Source of the DNA: an uncultured Solobacterium sp.
Lineage (GTDB): Bacteria; Bacillota_I; Bacilli_A; Erysipelotrichales; Erysipelotrichaceae
Reading direction: 5' to 3'
NCBI GenBank assembly: GCA_900552125.1
Contig: URYK01000009.1
Span: 1-64,000, forward strand
Length of the DNA stretch: 64,000 bases
A program made the position numbers and the translations under genes. Below are positions 1-7,991 of this stretch, piece after piece. Within the stretch, counting starts at the first letter, position 1; each line of letters begins with the position of its first letter. Under the pieces are notes generated by a model, which was not told the DNA's origin, did no database searches, and saw nothing but the letters and a program-made list of their open reading frames with translations.

Positions 1-19
1 ACATGCCAACTACCATCAC
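1..19 (-). CDS. Partial reading frame cut by left edge (possible IscB/IsrB-type start)
   Basis: Only the first codons are visible: GTG at 19 or ATG at 16 reads M-V-V-G-M and runs off the window. An AGGA sits about 10 bases upstream. It follows directly after the structured-RNA-like segment at about 66-272 on the same strand. N termini of RRXRR/IscB-IsrB proteins often begin with a hydrophobic strand followed by G and a PLMP-type motif, so the start is compatible, but five codons cannot prove it. Confidence 0.22.
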
Positions 20-65
20 ATGAATGTTCCTATTTACTCATCCAATTCATTTTAGCAAATAGTAT

Positions 66-272
66 ATAGACTTCCCGTTTCTTCGCACGGTCGCCAAACA
101 TCCTTGCCGCCTGTGTAGTTCACACTATATTTCGGCCTGCCAAACCATCTATGGACCTCTCGGTTTTCCACAACTCCTCCGCACACTTCCTCACGGGAGC
201 GCACTAGTTTAGATTTTCTGTCTTGCATTGGAACTCAACAGAGTAGGACTTGCACCTACGTGACACCTTTCT
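66..272 (-). ncRNA. Structured-RNA-like segment; omega-RNA/HEARO-like or group II intron part
   Basis: This stretch is clearly richer in G+C than its surroundings and has no reading frame. On the minus strand it starts with a hairpin GTAGG-TGCAAGT-CCTAC, then TCTGT...ACAGA as a second closable stem, then GC-rich segments with GAAA-type loops (GAAGAAACGGG). The loop TGCAA in a GG..CC hairpin near the 5' end resembles what I remember of HEARO/omega RNAs, which lie just upstream of IscB/IsrB genes, and a frame does start about 45 bases downstream. The 5' domain of a group II intron could also show a GGTGNAAGTCC hairpin. Both identities are inference; ends are approximate. Confidence 0.4.
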
Positions 273-385
273 TTTCAAAGTTTATCTACTTCGTTTATAC
301 ATCGTATCGTAAGTAAAACTTCTAATAAGAAAGAAAGTTCAAGCATGCCTGTACATGTTTGAACTATAGCGACTGCCTGTCGCAC

Positions 386-414
386 AAAAAACTGACATCA
401 TCTGAATGCCAGTT
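386..414 (-). terminator. Intrinsic terminator after TVP38-type gene
   Basis: On the minus strand the arms AACTGGCAT and ATGTCAGTT pair (one mismatch) around a 7-base loop and are followed by six T. It lies about 25 bases past the stop of the membrane-protein gene. Confidence 0.75.
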
Positions 415-438
415 GTCTCATATATTATTATGTTTTTA

Positions 439-1023
439 TTAGAACAATGATGTGATCCAAGTAATTACAGTAGTCATACCCATACTATAGACAAGAATTG
501 ACCAAGGTTTCAAAGTAAGGATGATTGTTACGAATTTTTTTAGAGACATAGGAGTCAATCCTGCTAGGAAACATAATAAATCATCTGGTGCACATGGTGC
601 AAACATTGCTATTGCAAACAATTTGTCAAATTTCTTTCCTTTTTCAATCCATGAAATATATTTATCATATTTTTTTTGAGAAACAATTTTTAATACAAAT
701 TCTTTTCCATATTGTCTTGCTAATAAGAAGTTAATAGTTGATCCAATACTGATAATTATGTAATTATAGATAAAACCATAAACAGGTCCAAATACCACAA
801 CACCAATAACACAGCCAAATCCGCCTGGAATGATTGGAACAACACACTGAATAATTTGAAACAAGATAAATCCTAGAGGAGCAAAAACTCCTAAGCTGTT
901 AAGAAATGCTTTTAATGACTCTGGTGAAGCAAATATTCCTTGCTGAAATCCAAAAATTACAAATAATAAACAAATTAGAACTCCAAATACTGTAACATAA
1001 TTTTTATTAAGTGATAGTGTCAT
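439..1023 (-). CDS. TVP38/TMEM64 (DedA-like) family membrane protein
   Basis: This 194-residue protein is almost wholly hydrophobic with about five membrane segments. It shows the family pattern: a re-entrant proline-rich segment (VVPIIPGG, near residue 62) and a conserved second half with F-A-P-C-A-P-D-D-L-L-C-F-L-A-G-L-T near residues 141-157. Members of this superfamily act as lipid scramblases or lipid-carrier translocases in the cytoplasmic membrane; the substrate cannot be read from the sequence. AAGGAGG stands 8 bases before the ATG, fixing the start. It is a single-gene unit ended by a terminator at 386-414. Confidence 0.85.
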   Translation of the reverse strand: MTLSLNKNYVTVFGVLICLLFVIFGFQQGIFASPESLKAFLNSLGVFAPLGFILFQIIQCVVPIIPGGFGCVIGVVVFGPVYGFIYNYIIISIGSTINFLLARQYGKEFVLKIVSQKKYDKYISWIEKGKKFDKLFAIAMFAPCAPDDLLCFLAGLTPMSLKKFVTIILTLKPWSILVYSMGMTTVITWITSLF

Positions 1024-1232
1024 GATACTTACCTCCTTCTATGAGTAATTCTATCGAATCTTTCTTATTTTTTATAAAATTAAATCTTATCTTTTTCTTA
1101 TCTTTAACACCCTTTATCTTTTACACTTATATATTACCATGTAGATGTCTCAATAATATTACAGTTCAAAACATAAAGATATCAATTTTGTAACAATTCA
1201 TAATGTCAGTATATAATATTAATTAGAATCCT

Positions 1233-1400
1233 CTAAATCTGTCTTTTTTTAACACTGTAATAAATCACAGGAACTGTGAACACTGTCAAATAAATAACAT
1301 AACCTAATGTATCTTTCAAAACTGATAGCAGCTCATTTCCACAACTTAATAATGCAGCGATAACGAGTACAACGGCGAATAATTCTTTAACCTTTTCCAT
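1233..1400 (-). CDS. Small membrane protein, unknown function
   Basis: I place the start at the ATG at 1400 (54 residues) because GGAGG lies 8 bases before it; a longer frame from 1415 would place that ribosome site inside the gene. After a short charged N terminus (MEKVKELF) there are two hydrophobic stretches, roughly residues 7-20 and 28-46, and a basic tail (KKRQ). No family is recognised. It stands alone between the TVP38-type gene and the methyltransferase-like gene. Confidence 0.55.
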   Translation of the reverse strand: MEKVKELFAVVLVIAALLSCGNELLSVLKDTLGYVIYLTVFTVPVIYYSVKKRQI

Positions 1401-1738
1401 AAGTATGGCCTCCATTTATTTTTCTTTACACTTATATAATAATGTGTAATCATCTCATCATTATCTCAATCTCAAAAATAAAAGTATCAGTTTTGAGATA
1501 TTTTATCTCTTTATCAATAAATAAAAAATTAAGATGGTCAACGTTATGACGCTTGTGAGGATAGAAGCAAATAATAATATATATAATTAATACTAAATAA
1601 ATCTTATATTTTTAAATTATTTTACCCGTCATTGGAAGAATTAAGTCTGAATTTATATGAACCTTTTTCTGCTTTTTCATGTTGCTTTCATTTGCGAGTA
1701 ACCTTTATAATTGTAAAATAGAAAAGGAGGAAGATTCG

Positions 1739-2365
1739 ATGTTAGAAAAATACGATTTGTTTTGTAAGGAAAATCCTTGTGAATTTAGTAAAGAGCAGTT
1801 AAATAAACTAAAACATGCACTGGAACATGCACAAAATGGTTTGATCTGTGATGAAATGGTTGATTTCATGCTTTGGACTCAGAATTTAAAATCCAGACAG
1901 GAGTATTTCGCAGAATATGTTGCCCGCATTTACCCACAGAATACCCATGCCCGTCTTTTAGAAGTAGGATGTGGACAAAATGCAAGATTGTCTAAACTTC
2001 TTGCAACTAAAGGGTATATCATGAGTGCGATAGATCCCAAAGTAGAAAATTGTACGGAGCATGTTGAATGTATCAAAAACTATTTCACTTACGAAACGCC
2101 AATCTCTGAATATGATGCTTTGATTGCTCAGGAGCCTTGTGAGGCAACAGAACCTATGATTCGTTTATGTGCTAAAGAAAAGAAAGATTTTATTATCAGC
2201 TTGTGTGCTAGTCCCCATCCTTATCCTAACGGAACCATTCCGGCATCTGCTGCAGAATGGTATGATTATTTAGAAGAAATTGATTCAGACCATTCAATTA
2301 TCGTTTATCCAAATTTGATTCCTGGTTTTGTTACCCCTATTATGCTCGGAATGTATAAAAAGTAA
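1739..2365 (+). CDS. SAM-dependent methyltransferase-like protein (UPF0146-like)
   Basis: The start is the ATG at 1739, preceded by AAAAGGAGG at 8 bases; an upstream ATG at 1679 has no ribosome site. The product has 208 residues. The centre carries a class I methyltransferase motif I, LLEVGCGQNARLS (about residues 73-85), followed by AIDPK, where an acidic residue would bind the ribose of SAM. The second half lacks a clear catalytic motif, so it may bind SAM without a known substrate. The N-terminal 60 residues are charged and helical. It is monocistronic; function is inferred from the fold only. Confidence 0.65.
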   Translation: MLEKYDLFCKENPCEFSKEQLNKLKHALEHAQNGLICDEMVDFMLWTQNLKSRQEYFAEYVARIYPQNTHARLLEVGCGQNARLSKLLATKGYIMSAIDPKVENCTEHVECIKNYFTYETPISEYDALIAQEPCEATEPMIRLCAKEKKDFIISLCASPHPYPNGTIPASAAEWYDYLEEIDSDHSIIVYPNLIPGFVTPIMLGMYKK

Positions 2366-3013
2366 ATCGTTTTTTTTCGACAGTAGAGTTTAAAACAAAC
2401 TGTGACTAAATAGAAAAAGATATCATTATGATAAAGACGTGGAAGAATTATTTATAGATTTAAAAATCTCTAACCGAAACATTACGGAGAAATTTTTTCT
2501 TTGATAGAAAAAACATACAGATAAGAAATAGTATCCTGTAACATAATCAACAAAAAAGCAATTAATCCGTAAACAGATTTTGTACTTTTTTCCTAGATAG
2601 AATGATAGCATATTCAAATCGTAAATCTGTTAAAACCTACTAAAATAGATTAACGAAAAACACAAAATACTTAAACTTAAAATAGCAAAATATAATACAT
2701 TGTAATTTAGGTTCTTACTCGATAATAGGCAAATAGAAATAAGGTAGGAATAAAATTTGTTGAATTCATCAGCTCATTTTAGCCTTCCTTTTTCATGCAT
2801 TACCGTAAAACAAGAAAGAACCGTAACTTAATCATTATTCTTTTCTTCTATAAATAACGTGTTAAGTTTACAAAGGAGAATCGTATTTATATTTATAGAA
2901 ATAACTTTAAAGTAAATAACATAAGAATATTTATATCTTCTAATGATTTATAATAAGCATCAATAGAATATAAAAAAAACTCTAAACCATATGGTCTAGA
3001 GTAATTTCTTAAA
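2366..3013. other. Gene-free AT-rich stretch
   Basis: About 650 bases with no supported gene. A short plus-strand open stretch near 2440-2510 reads K-D-V-E-E-L-F-I-D-L-K but has stops on both sides and no start or ribosome site, so it may be a decayed gene piece. The rest is very AT-rich, and no insertion-sequence ends were seen. Confidence 0.5.
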
Positions 3014-3096
3014 TGGTGCGGGTGAAGGGACTCGAACCCCCACGGTTGCCCGCCAGATCCTAAGTCTGGTGCGTCTGCCAATTTCGCCACACCCGC
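3014..3096 (-). tRNA. tRNA-Leu (anticodon TAG)
   Basis: The acceptor stem GCGGGTG pairs with CACCCGC. The anticodon arm CCAGA-CTTAGGA-TCTGG presents TAG (reads CTA). The T arm has GGTTCGAGTCC and the long variable arm is typical of leucine tRNAs. CCA is encoded at 3014-3016. Confidence 0.97.
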
Positions 3097-3250
3097 ACAT
3101 TCAATTTACCAGTCATAAGTTATCTCACAACTGCCCTATTATTATAACATGAGATTCAAGAAAATCAATACTTTTTAGAAAATTTTTTATTTTTTTCTAT
3201 TACTTTTTATGGAACCCTTTTCATGATATACTATACGTTGAGGTGAGTTT

Positions 3251-4888
3251 ATGACAAATTGGATTCATAAAGCTAAATTCTATCATATATACCCATTGGG
3301 ATTTTTAGGAGCTCCACAGTATCATCAAGAAGAAATCAATCATCGATTACATAAAATCATAGATTGGATTCCACATATGAAATCCTTAGGTATCAATGCT
3401 TTATATTTAGGACCTGTATTTGAAAGCCATGAGCATGGCTATGATACAAGTGATTATCGTTGTATTGATCATCGTATTGGTACAAACGAAGACTTTAAGG
3501 AAGTTTGTAATGCCCTACATGAAGCAGGAATACGTATTGTATTAGATGGTGTATTCAATCATGTAGGTAGAGATTTTTGGGCATTTCAGGATGTACAAAG
3601 AAATGGATCATCTTCAAAGTATTGTAACTGGTTTTCTAACCTGCATTTCCATGCACAAAGTCCATTACAAGACCCCTTTACCTATGATGCATGGGAAGGT
3701 CATTTTAATTTAGTTAAATTGAATTTAGAAAATGAAGAACTAGTACAATATCTGCTAGAGAGCGTTGCAATGTGGATGGATGAATTCCAAATTGATGGAA
3801 TTCGTTTAGATGCAGCAGATTGTATACGTCCAGAATTCTTTAAGCGATTAAAAGATTTCTGTAAGCATAAAAATCCTGATTTCTGGTTAATGGGAGAAAT
3901 CATTCATGGTGATTACAATCGCTGGGCAAATCCTGAAATGTTGGATTCTGTAACAAATTATGAATGTTATAAGGGATTATATTCTTCTCATAATGATAAA
4001 AACTATTTTGAGATAGCTCATTCCTTACAACGACAATTTGGAAAAGGCGGCATTTATGAACATTTATATTTATATAACTTTGTGGATAACCATGATGTAA
4101 ATCGTTTAGCAAGCACAATTAAAGATGAACAGGATTTATTTAATATTTATACATTACTATTTACAATTCCGGGTATACCAAGCATTTATTATGGAAGTGA
4201 ATTTGCATTAAAAGGGACAAAGCATCATGGAAGCGATGAAGATTTACGCCCTTGTTTAGAATTGTCCGCATTAAAAGAGCTGCCTATAACGAATCATATT
4301 CAAAAATTATCAGCTATAAGAGAACTTCCAGCATTATGTAACGGTACCTATGAACAGGTTATTGTACGTAATGAACAATTTGTATTCTCTAGATCTTATA
4401 AGAATGAAAAAATCTATATAGCTTGTAACTTATCGTCTCAAGACTTCTCTATGCAAATACCATGTGAAAATGGTATATGGTATGATGTATTACATGATCA
4501 GACCTATACAAGCGTCAGTAATAATTTGACCTTCATCATACCTGCCAAACAGGCATGTATTCTTCAAAAAACAGAACAAGCTTCACATGAAGAGATAGAT
4601 ACAGCCGATACCACAAAAGAGAATGCTCCATTTCATGAAGAACAAGAATCAAATAACGCTTTTACTGTAGAAATACCGGAAATTAAAATGGGTAAATACC
4701 GTCATTTCAAAGGCAAAGATTACAGTGTTTTATATGTTGCGACACATAGCGAAACATTGGAAAAATATGTTGTATATCGCCAGCTATACGGTGAAGGCGG
4801 TGTTTGGGTTCGACCTTTATCAATGTTTACAGAAGAAGTAGAAGTAGATGGTAAAAAGGTCCCTCGTTTTACTTATATTGGACAATAA
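3251..4888 (+). CDS. GH13 alpha-amylase family glycosidase with C-terminal DUF1653
   Basis: The 545-residue protein has a GH13 barrel in residues 1-400. The four family motifs are present: DGVFNH (99-104), GIRLDAAD with nucleophile D187, LMGE with acid/base E216, and FVDNHD (277-282, transition-state D282). Without a signal peptide it should be cytoplasmic and act on alpha-glucans or maltodextrins, in line with MalQ nearby. A short beta domain follows, then an acidic linker (about 455-480). The last 65 residues match DUF1653 (KYRHFKGKDY, HSET, VVYRQLYG, WVRP, MF). This domain is usually a small separate protein, so the fusion is notable. AGGTGAG lies 6 bases before the ATG. Confidence 0.9.
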   Translation: MTNWIHKAKFYHIYPLGFLGAPQYHQEEINHRLHKIIDWIPHMKSLGINALYLGPVFESHEHGYDTSDYRCIDHRIGTNEDFKEVCNALHEAGIRIVLDGVFNHVGRDFWAFQDVQRNGSSSKYCNWFSNLHFHAQSPLQDPFTYDAWEGHFNLVKLNLENEELVQYLLESVAMWMDEFQIDGIRLDAADCIRPEFFKRLKDFCKHKNPDFWLMGEIIHGDYNRWANPEMLDSVTNYECYKGLYSSHNDKNYFEIAHSLQRQFGKGGIYEHLYLYNFVDNHDVNRLASTIKDEQDLFNIYTLLFTIPGIPSIYYGSEFALKGTKHHGSDEDLRPCLELSALKELPITNHIQKLSAIRELPALCNGTYEQVIVRNEQFVFSRSYKNEKIYIACNLSSQDFSMQIPCENGIWYDVLHDQTYTSVSNNLTFIIPAKQACILQKTEQASHEEIDTADTTKENAPFHEEQESNNAFTVEIPEIKMGKYRHFKGKDYSVLYVATHSETLEKYVVYRQLYGEGGVWVRPLSMFTEEVEVDGKKVPRFTYIGQ

Positions 4889-4895
4889 AAAATAT

Positions 4896-4925
4896 ACGTG
4901 CATCTTTTAGATGTGCGTTTTTTTT
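4896..4925 (+). terminator. Intrinsic terminator after amylase gene
   Basis: ACGTGCATCT pairs with AGATGTGCGT (two G-T pairs) around a TTT loop and is followed by eight T, just past the stop of the amylase gene. Confidence 0.85.
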
Positions 4926-4943
4926 ATGTATTTCCTAAAGCAT

Positions 4944-4972
4944 AAAAAAAAGCCCATATAATTGATATGGAC
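4944..4972 (-). terminator. Terminator of tRNA-Glu transcript
   Basis: On the minus strand GTCCATAT pairs with ATATGGGC around a short loop and is followed by eight T, 14 bases beyond the CCA end of tRNA-Glu. Confidence 0.8.
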
Positions 4973-4985
4973 TTGTTTATTTTCA

Positions 4986-5061
4986 TGGTGACGCGTACGG
5001 GATTCGAACCCGTGAATGCATGCGTGAAAGGCATGTGAGTTAACCGTTTCTCCAACGCGCC
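4986..5061 (-). tRNA. tRNA-Glu (anticodon TTC), copy 1
   Basis: The acceptor arms are GGCGCGT and ACGCGTC, the anticodon arm is CATGC-CTTTCAC-GCATG with TTC, the T loop has GGTTCGAATCC, and CCA is encoded. The 76 bases are identical to the plus-strand copy at 18674-18749. Confidence 0.97.
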
Positions 5062-5159
5062 ATCTCTTAACTGCTTGTATAGTATAACAAATACATTATC
5101 TTTTCGTCAAGTATTTTTTTCACTTTTTTCTAAAATTGTTAGATTTAATTTAAATATAT

Positions 5160-5195
5160 AAGAAGAGCTAGCTATGATAGCTCAGCTCTTCTATA
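5160..5195 (-). terminator. Hairpin after the lysine-rich protein gene
   Basis: On the minus strand AGAAGAGCT pairs with AGCTCTTCT, with a second inner pairing AGCTAT/ATAGCT. The following run is only TATATATTT, so termination is likely but weaker than at neighbouring sites. Confidence 0.45.
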
Positions 5196-5204
5196 ATTTT
5201 TATG

Positions 5205-6413
5205 TTATTTATTAAGGATTGTCATAATATTGGAATAATATGTAAAACGTTCATCTACAAACTGTAAAGATTCGTTTGCTAATGCTTTTGCTTTATTCAA
5301 ATCTATATCTTCATATACAGCTGCGAAACGATAGTAGATATAATCTTTGATCTGATTATCACGTAAGATATATCCATAACATTCATCTCCATGCTGGAAA
5401 TCTCCATGTTTGATATATAAATCCGCAACATCTAATAGAATATTCAACTGATATTTTTCATATAAGTCACTATATTGTGATAATACAGCATATGCGAAAT
5501 CTTCATAGAATTTAACATCATCATATTGCCATGTAGGTAGAATTTCATATGCCAATGTAAAGAAATGTGATACAAAACCATCTACATCTGCATCAATCAA
5601 TTCACTTACTACAGATGCTTCTGTAATATTCTTACGCTGTCCTATCATTAATATTTTTTCACATACTTTGAATTCTTTTAAGTATTCAACAGCATTTGCT
5701 TCCGCATCATCACTAATTGATGTCTTCATGCATTCAGCAATATCTTTCTTAATATCTTTGAAATCCGTTGCTTTAATATCCATGGTATCTGCCACCTTCT
5801 GCAATAATACAGGAATTAAATCAGTATCAAATCCATCTTTATCAAAGGTGAAGTTCTGTTCCTTCAAATTATTTCCCTCTATAATATTTTCAGTAATCTG
5901 TTTTACATTAGCTTCATCTAATAAGAACTTAGCATAATCTTCATAGACATGATGTACACCCATGCTTTGTACTCTATGTAAAACTTCATCAAGACTAAGA
6001 CTTTCATATATTTCTATTTTTTTCTTCTTAGTTGTCTTTGCAGCCTTTTCTTTTACTGTTTTTTCTTCCTTATCTTCTTTTTTCACAGTCTTTTTCGCAG
6101 TTGATTTTTTAGCTGTAGTTTTCTTTTTAGTCGCAGTTTTTGTTTCCTTTTCTGCGCCTTTAGCTCCTGCTTTCTTAACTGTTTTTGTTGTCTTTGTTTC
6201 CAGTTTTAATGCTTCTTTTGATTCAATTTTTTCTGGATCTGGTGCTTTTGAAATCTGTTCAACTTTTTTAGTTTCAATCTTTTCAGGTTCTTTTTCAGCT
6301 GATATTTTTTTAACAACTTTTGTTGTTAGCTTCAGCTGATCCTGATCCTTTTTCGTTTGTTTTTTAGCCTTAGCTTTTTTTACTGATGTTTTTTTATTTG
6401 TACTCTTTGCCAT
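5205..6413 (-). CDS. Lysine-rich protein with helical C-terminal domain, unknown function
   Basis: This 402-residue protein has two parts. Residues 1-133 are low complexity, made of K, A, T, E and V in KKAKAKK/TAKKTVKK-type repeats like those of histone H1-like proteins and suited to binding nucleic acid or polyphosphate. Residues 134-402 are an ordinary helical domain beginning IYESLSLDEVLHRVQ and ending in repeat-like helices (DVADLYIKHGDFQHGDECYGYI) that look TPR-like. No signal or membrane segment is seen. GGAGGG stands before the ATG. It is a single gene ended by a hairpin at 5160. No family was recognised; a chromosome-associated role is only a guess from composition. Confidence 0.7.
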   Translation of the reverse strand: MAKSTNKKTSVKKAKAKKQTKKDQDQLKLTTKVVKKISAEKEPEKIETKKVEQISKAPDPEKIESKEALKLETKTTKTVKKAGAKGAEKETKTATKKKTTAKKSTAKKTVKKEDKEEKTVKEKAAKTTKKKKIEIYESLSLDEVLHRVQSMGVHHVYEDYAKFLLDEANVKQITENIIEGNNLKEQNFTFDKDGFDTDLIPVLLQKVADTMDIKATDFKDIKKDIAECMKTSISDDAEANAVEYLKEFKVCEKILMIGQRKNITEASVVSELIDADVDGFVSHFFTLAYEILPTWQYDDVKFYEDFAYAVLSQYSDLYEKYQLNILLDVADLYIKHGDFQHGDECYGYILRDNQIKDYIYYRFAAVYEDIDLNKAKALANESLQFVDERFTYYSNIMTILNK

Positions 6414-6675
6414 ATCTTACCCTCCGACTTTTTATACTTTATAATTTGAAAAAATACAGACGATATATATACAACTACAACCTCTTTCCCCTTATCCCTC
6501 TTTTTTATTATAGCACAACTATGATAAGCAGTTAAGAAAGTTTCCCATATTTTCCTCTCATCATAAAGTTTCCATATAGAATTCAGAAGAAATTCACATA
6601 TCTTTGTTGTTTTTTTCATATAATAAATGCTGTACAAAGATATAAATTTAACCAACAAGTCAAGGAGGTAATTTT

Positions 6676-7953
6676 ATGGAAGACTTTGAAGTATATAACG
6701 AAGAAAATAAGAATCAGGATGAAATAAAACCTGAAGAAGAAAAAGTGGAAGGAACCAGCAGCGAAGAAGTAAAAGAAGCTTCTTCTGAATCTGCGGAAGA
6801 TAAAACCGAAAGTAAAAAGGATAAGAAACCTAGAACATCTTTTATCAAAAAACATCGAACTGCTTCTATAGTAACTGGATGCTTATTGTTATCACTAGGA
6901 GGAGGATTTGCCGGTTCTATGCTTGCGATGAAAGTTAACCAGTCTAACTCAACTGTTTTATATCAGGCTGTAGATAAATCGTCATCTTCTTCATCATCTA
7001 ACAATGCTAGCGGTACAAGCTTATCATATGCTGACATTGCGAAAGAAACGATGGATAGTGTTGTGGAAATCCAAACCGAAACCATGTCTACAAATAAATT
7101 ATTTGCACAGGCTGTTGAATCAGGAGCAGGCAGTGGTGTCATCTTAAGCGAAGATGGATATATTGTTACAAATAACCACGTTATCGAAGGAGCTAACACG
7201 ATTACAGTAAAAACTAGAGATGGTAAATCATATAATGCTAAATTAATTGGAACAGATTCCTCTACTGATTTAGCTGTAATTAAAATTGACGCTACAGGAT
7301 TAAAGCCTGCTGTATTAGGAAATAGTTCTGAGCTACAAGTTGGAGATACAGCAATTGCCATTGGTAATCCATTAGGTGAACTTGGCGGAACAGTTACAAC
7401 TGGAATCGTTTCTGCATTAGATCGTGAAGTAACAATCGATAACCAGACCATGCATTTACTACAGACAAATGCCGCAATCAACCCTGGTAACTCTGGTGGC
7501 GGATTATTTAACGATCAAGGTGAATTGATTGGTATCATAAATGCTAAATCAAGTGGATCTAATATTGAAGGATTAGGATTTGCCATTCCTATTGACCGTG
7601 CAAAAGATGTTATCACAAGTTTAATCGATAACGGTTATGTAAAAGGCCGTGCTTCTTTAGGTGTTACCTTAACAACAGGCACTACAAACAATCCTTTAAG
7701 TAATGAATCTAGTACACAAGTATATATTATTGAAGTACAAGAAGGCAGTGCAGCAGCAAAAGCTGGTTTACAGGCAGGAGATCAGATATTAAAAGTAGAT
7801 GATACTGATGTAGAAGAGATTGCTGATGTAAAAACAGCAGTGAATTCACACAAAGCCGGTGAAACGATGAATATCACAATTCTAAGAGATAACAGTACTC
7901 AAACTATCCAAGTTACTCTTGATGAAGCAAATACTTCTCAGACTCAGCAATAA
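6676..7953 (+). CDS. htrA: HtrA/DegP-type membrane-anchored serine protease
   Basis: The 425-residue protein is a surface quality-control protease that degrades misfolded exported proteins. Order of parts: an acidic cytoplasmic N terminus (1-55), one membrane anchor (about 63-86, glycine rich), a serine-rich linker (101-112), a trypsin-like domain with H168 (TNNHVIEG), D198 (SSTDLAVIKI) and S273 (NPGNSGGG), then a single PDZ domain (about 325-415). All catalytic residues are intact. AAGGAGG lies 8 bases before the ATG. It is monocistronic and ends at the terminator at 7965. The length is normal for Gram-positive HtrA proteins. Confidence 0.95.
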   Translation: MEDFEVYNEENKNQDEIKPEEEKVEGTSSEEVKEASSESAEDKTESKKDKKPRTSFIKKHRTASIVTGCLLLSLGGGFAGSMLAMKVNQSNSTVLYQAVDKSSSSSSSNNASGTSLSYADIAKETMDSVVEIQTETMSTNKLFAQAVESGAGSGVILSEDGYIVTNNHVIEGANTITVKTRDGKSYNAKLIGTDSSTDLAVIKIDATGLKPAVLGNSSELQVGDTAIAIGNPLGELGGTVTTGIVSALDREVTIDNQTMHLLQTNAAINPGNSGGGLFNDQGELIGIINAKSSGSNIEGLGFAIPIDRAKDVITSLIDNGYVKGRASLGVTLTTGTTNNPLSNESSTQVYIIEVQEGSAAAKAGLQAGDQILKVDDTDVEEIADVKTAVNSHKAGETMNITILRDNSTQTIQVTLDEANTSQTQQ

Positions 7954-7964
7954 AATTTAACACA

Positions 7965-7990
7965 AAAGCCTCACATCTGTGAGGCTTTTT
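7965..7990. terminator. Bidirectional terminator between htrA and malQ
   Basis: AAGCCTCAC and GTGAGGCTT pair around ATCT, with A and T runs on the two sides, so it can serve both convergent genes. Confidence 0.9.
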
Positions 7991-7991
7991 A

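Noticed and set aside
2426-2617. 63-codon minus frame in the gap before tRNA-Leu
   Set aside because: No ribosome site, rich in F, Y and N as AT-rich non-coding DNA gives, no motif.
2893-3090. 65-codon minus frame over tRNA-Leu
   Set aside because: It is the tRNA read as protein (MAKLADAPDLGSGGQPWGFESLHPH), a common false gene.
5668-6339. Open frames of 89 and 125 codons opposite the lysine-rich gene
   Set aside because: They are antisense shadows of lysine codons (AAA/AAG read as TTT/CTT), giving F- and V-rich products without ribosome sites.
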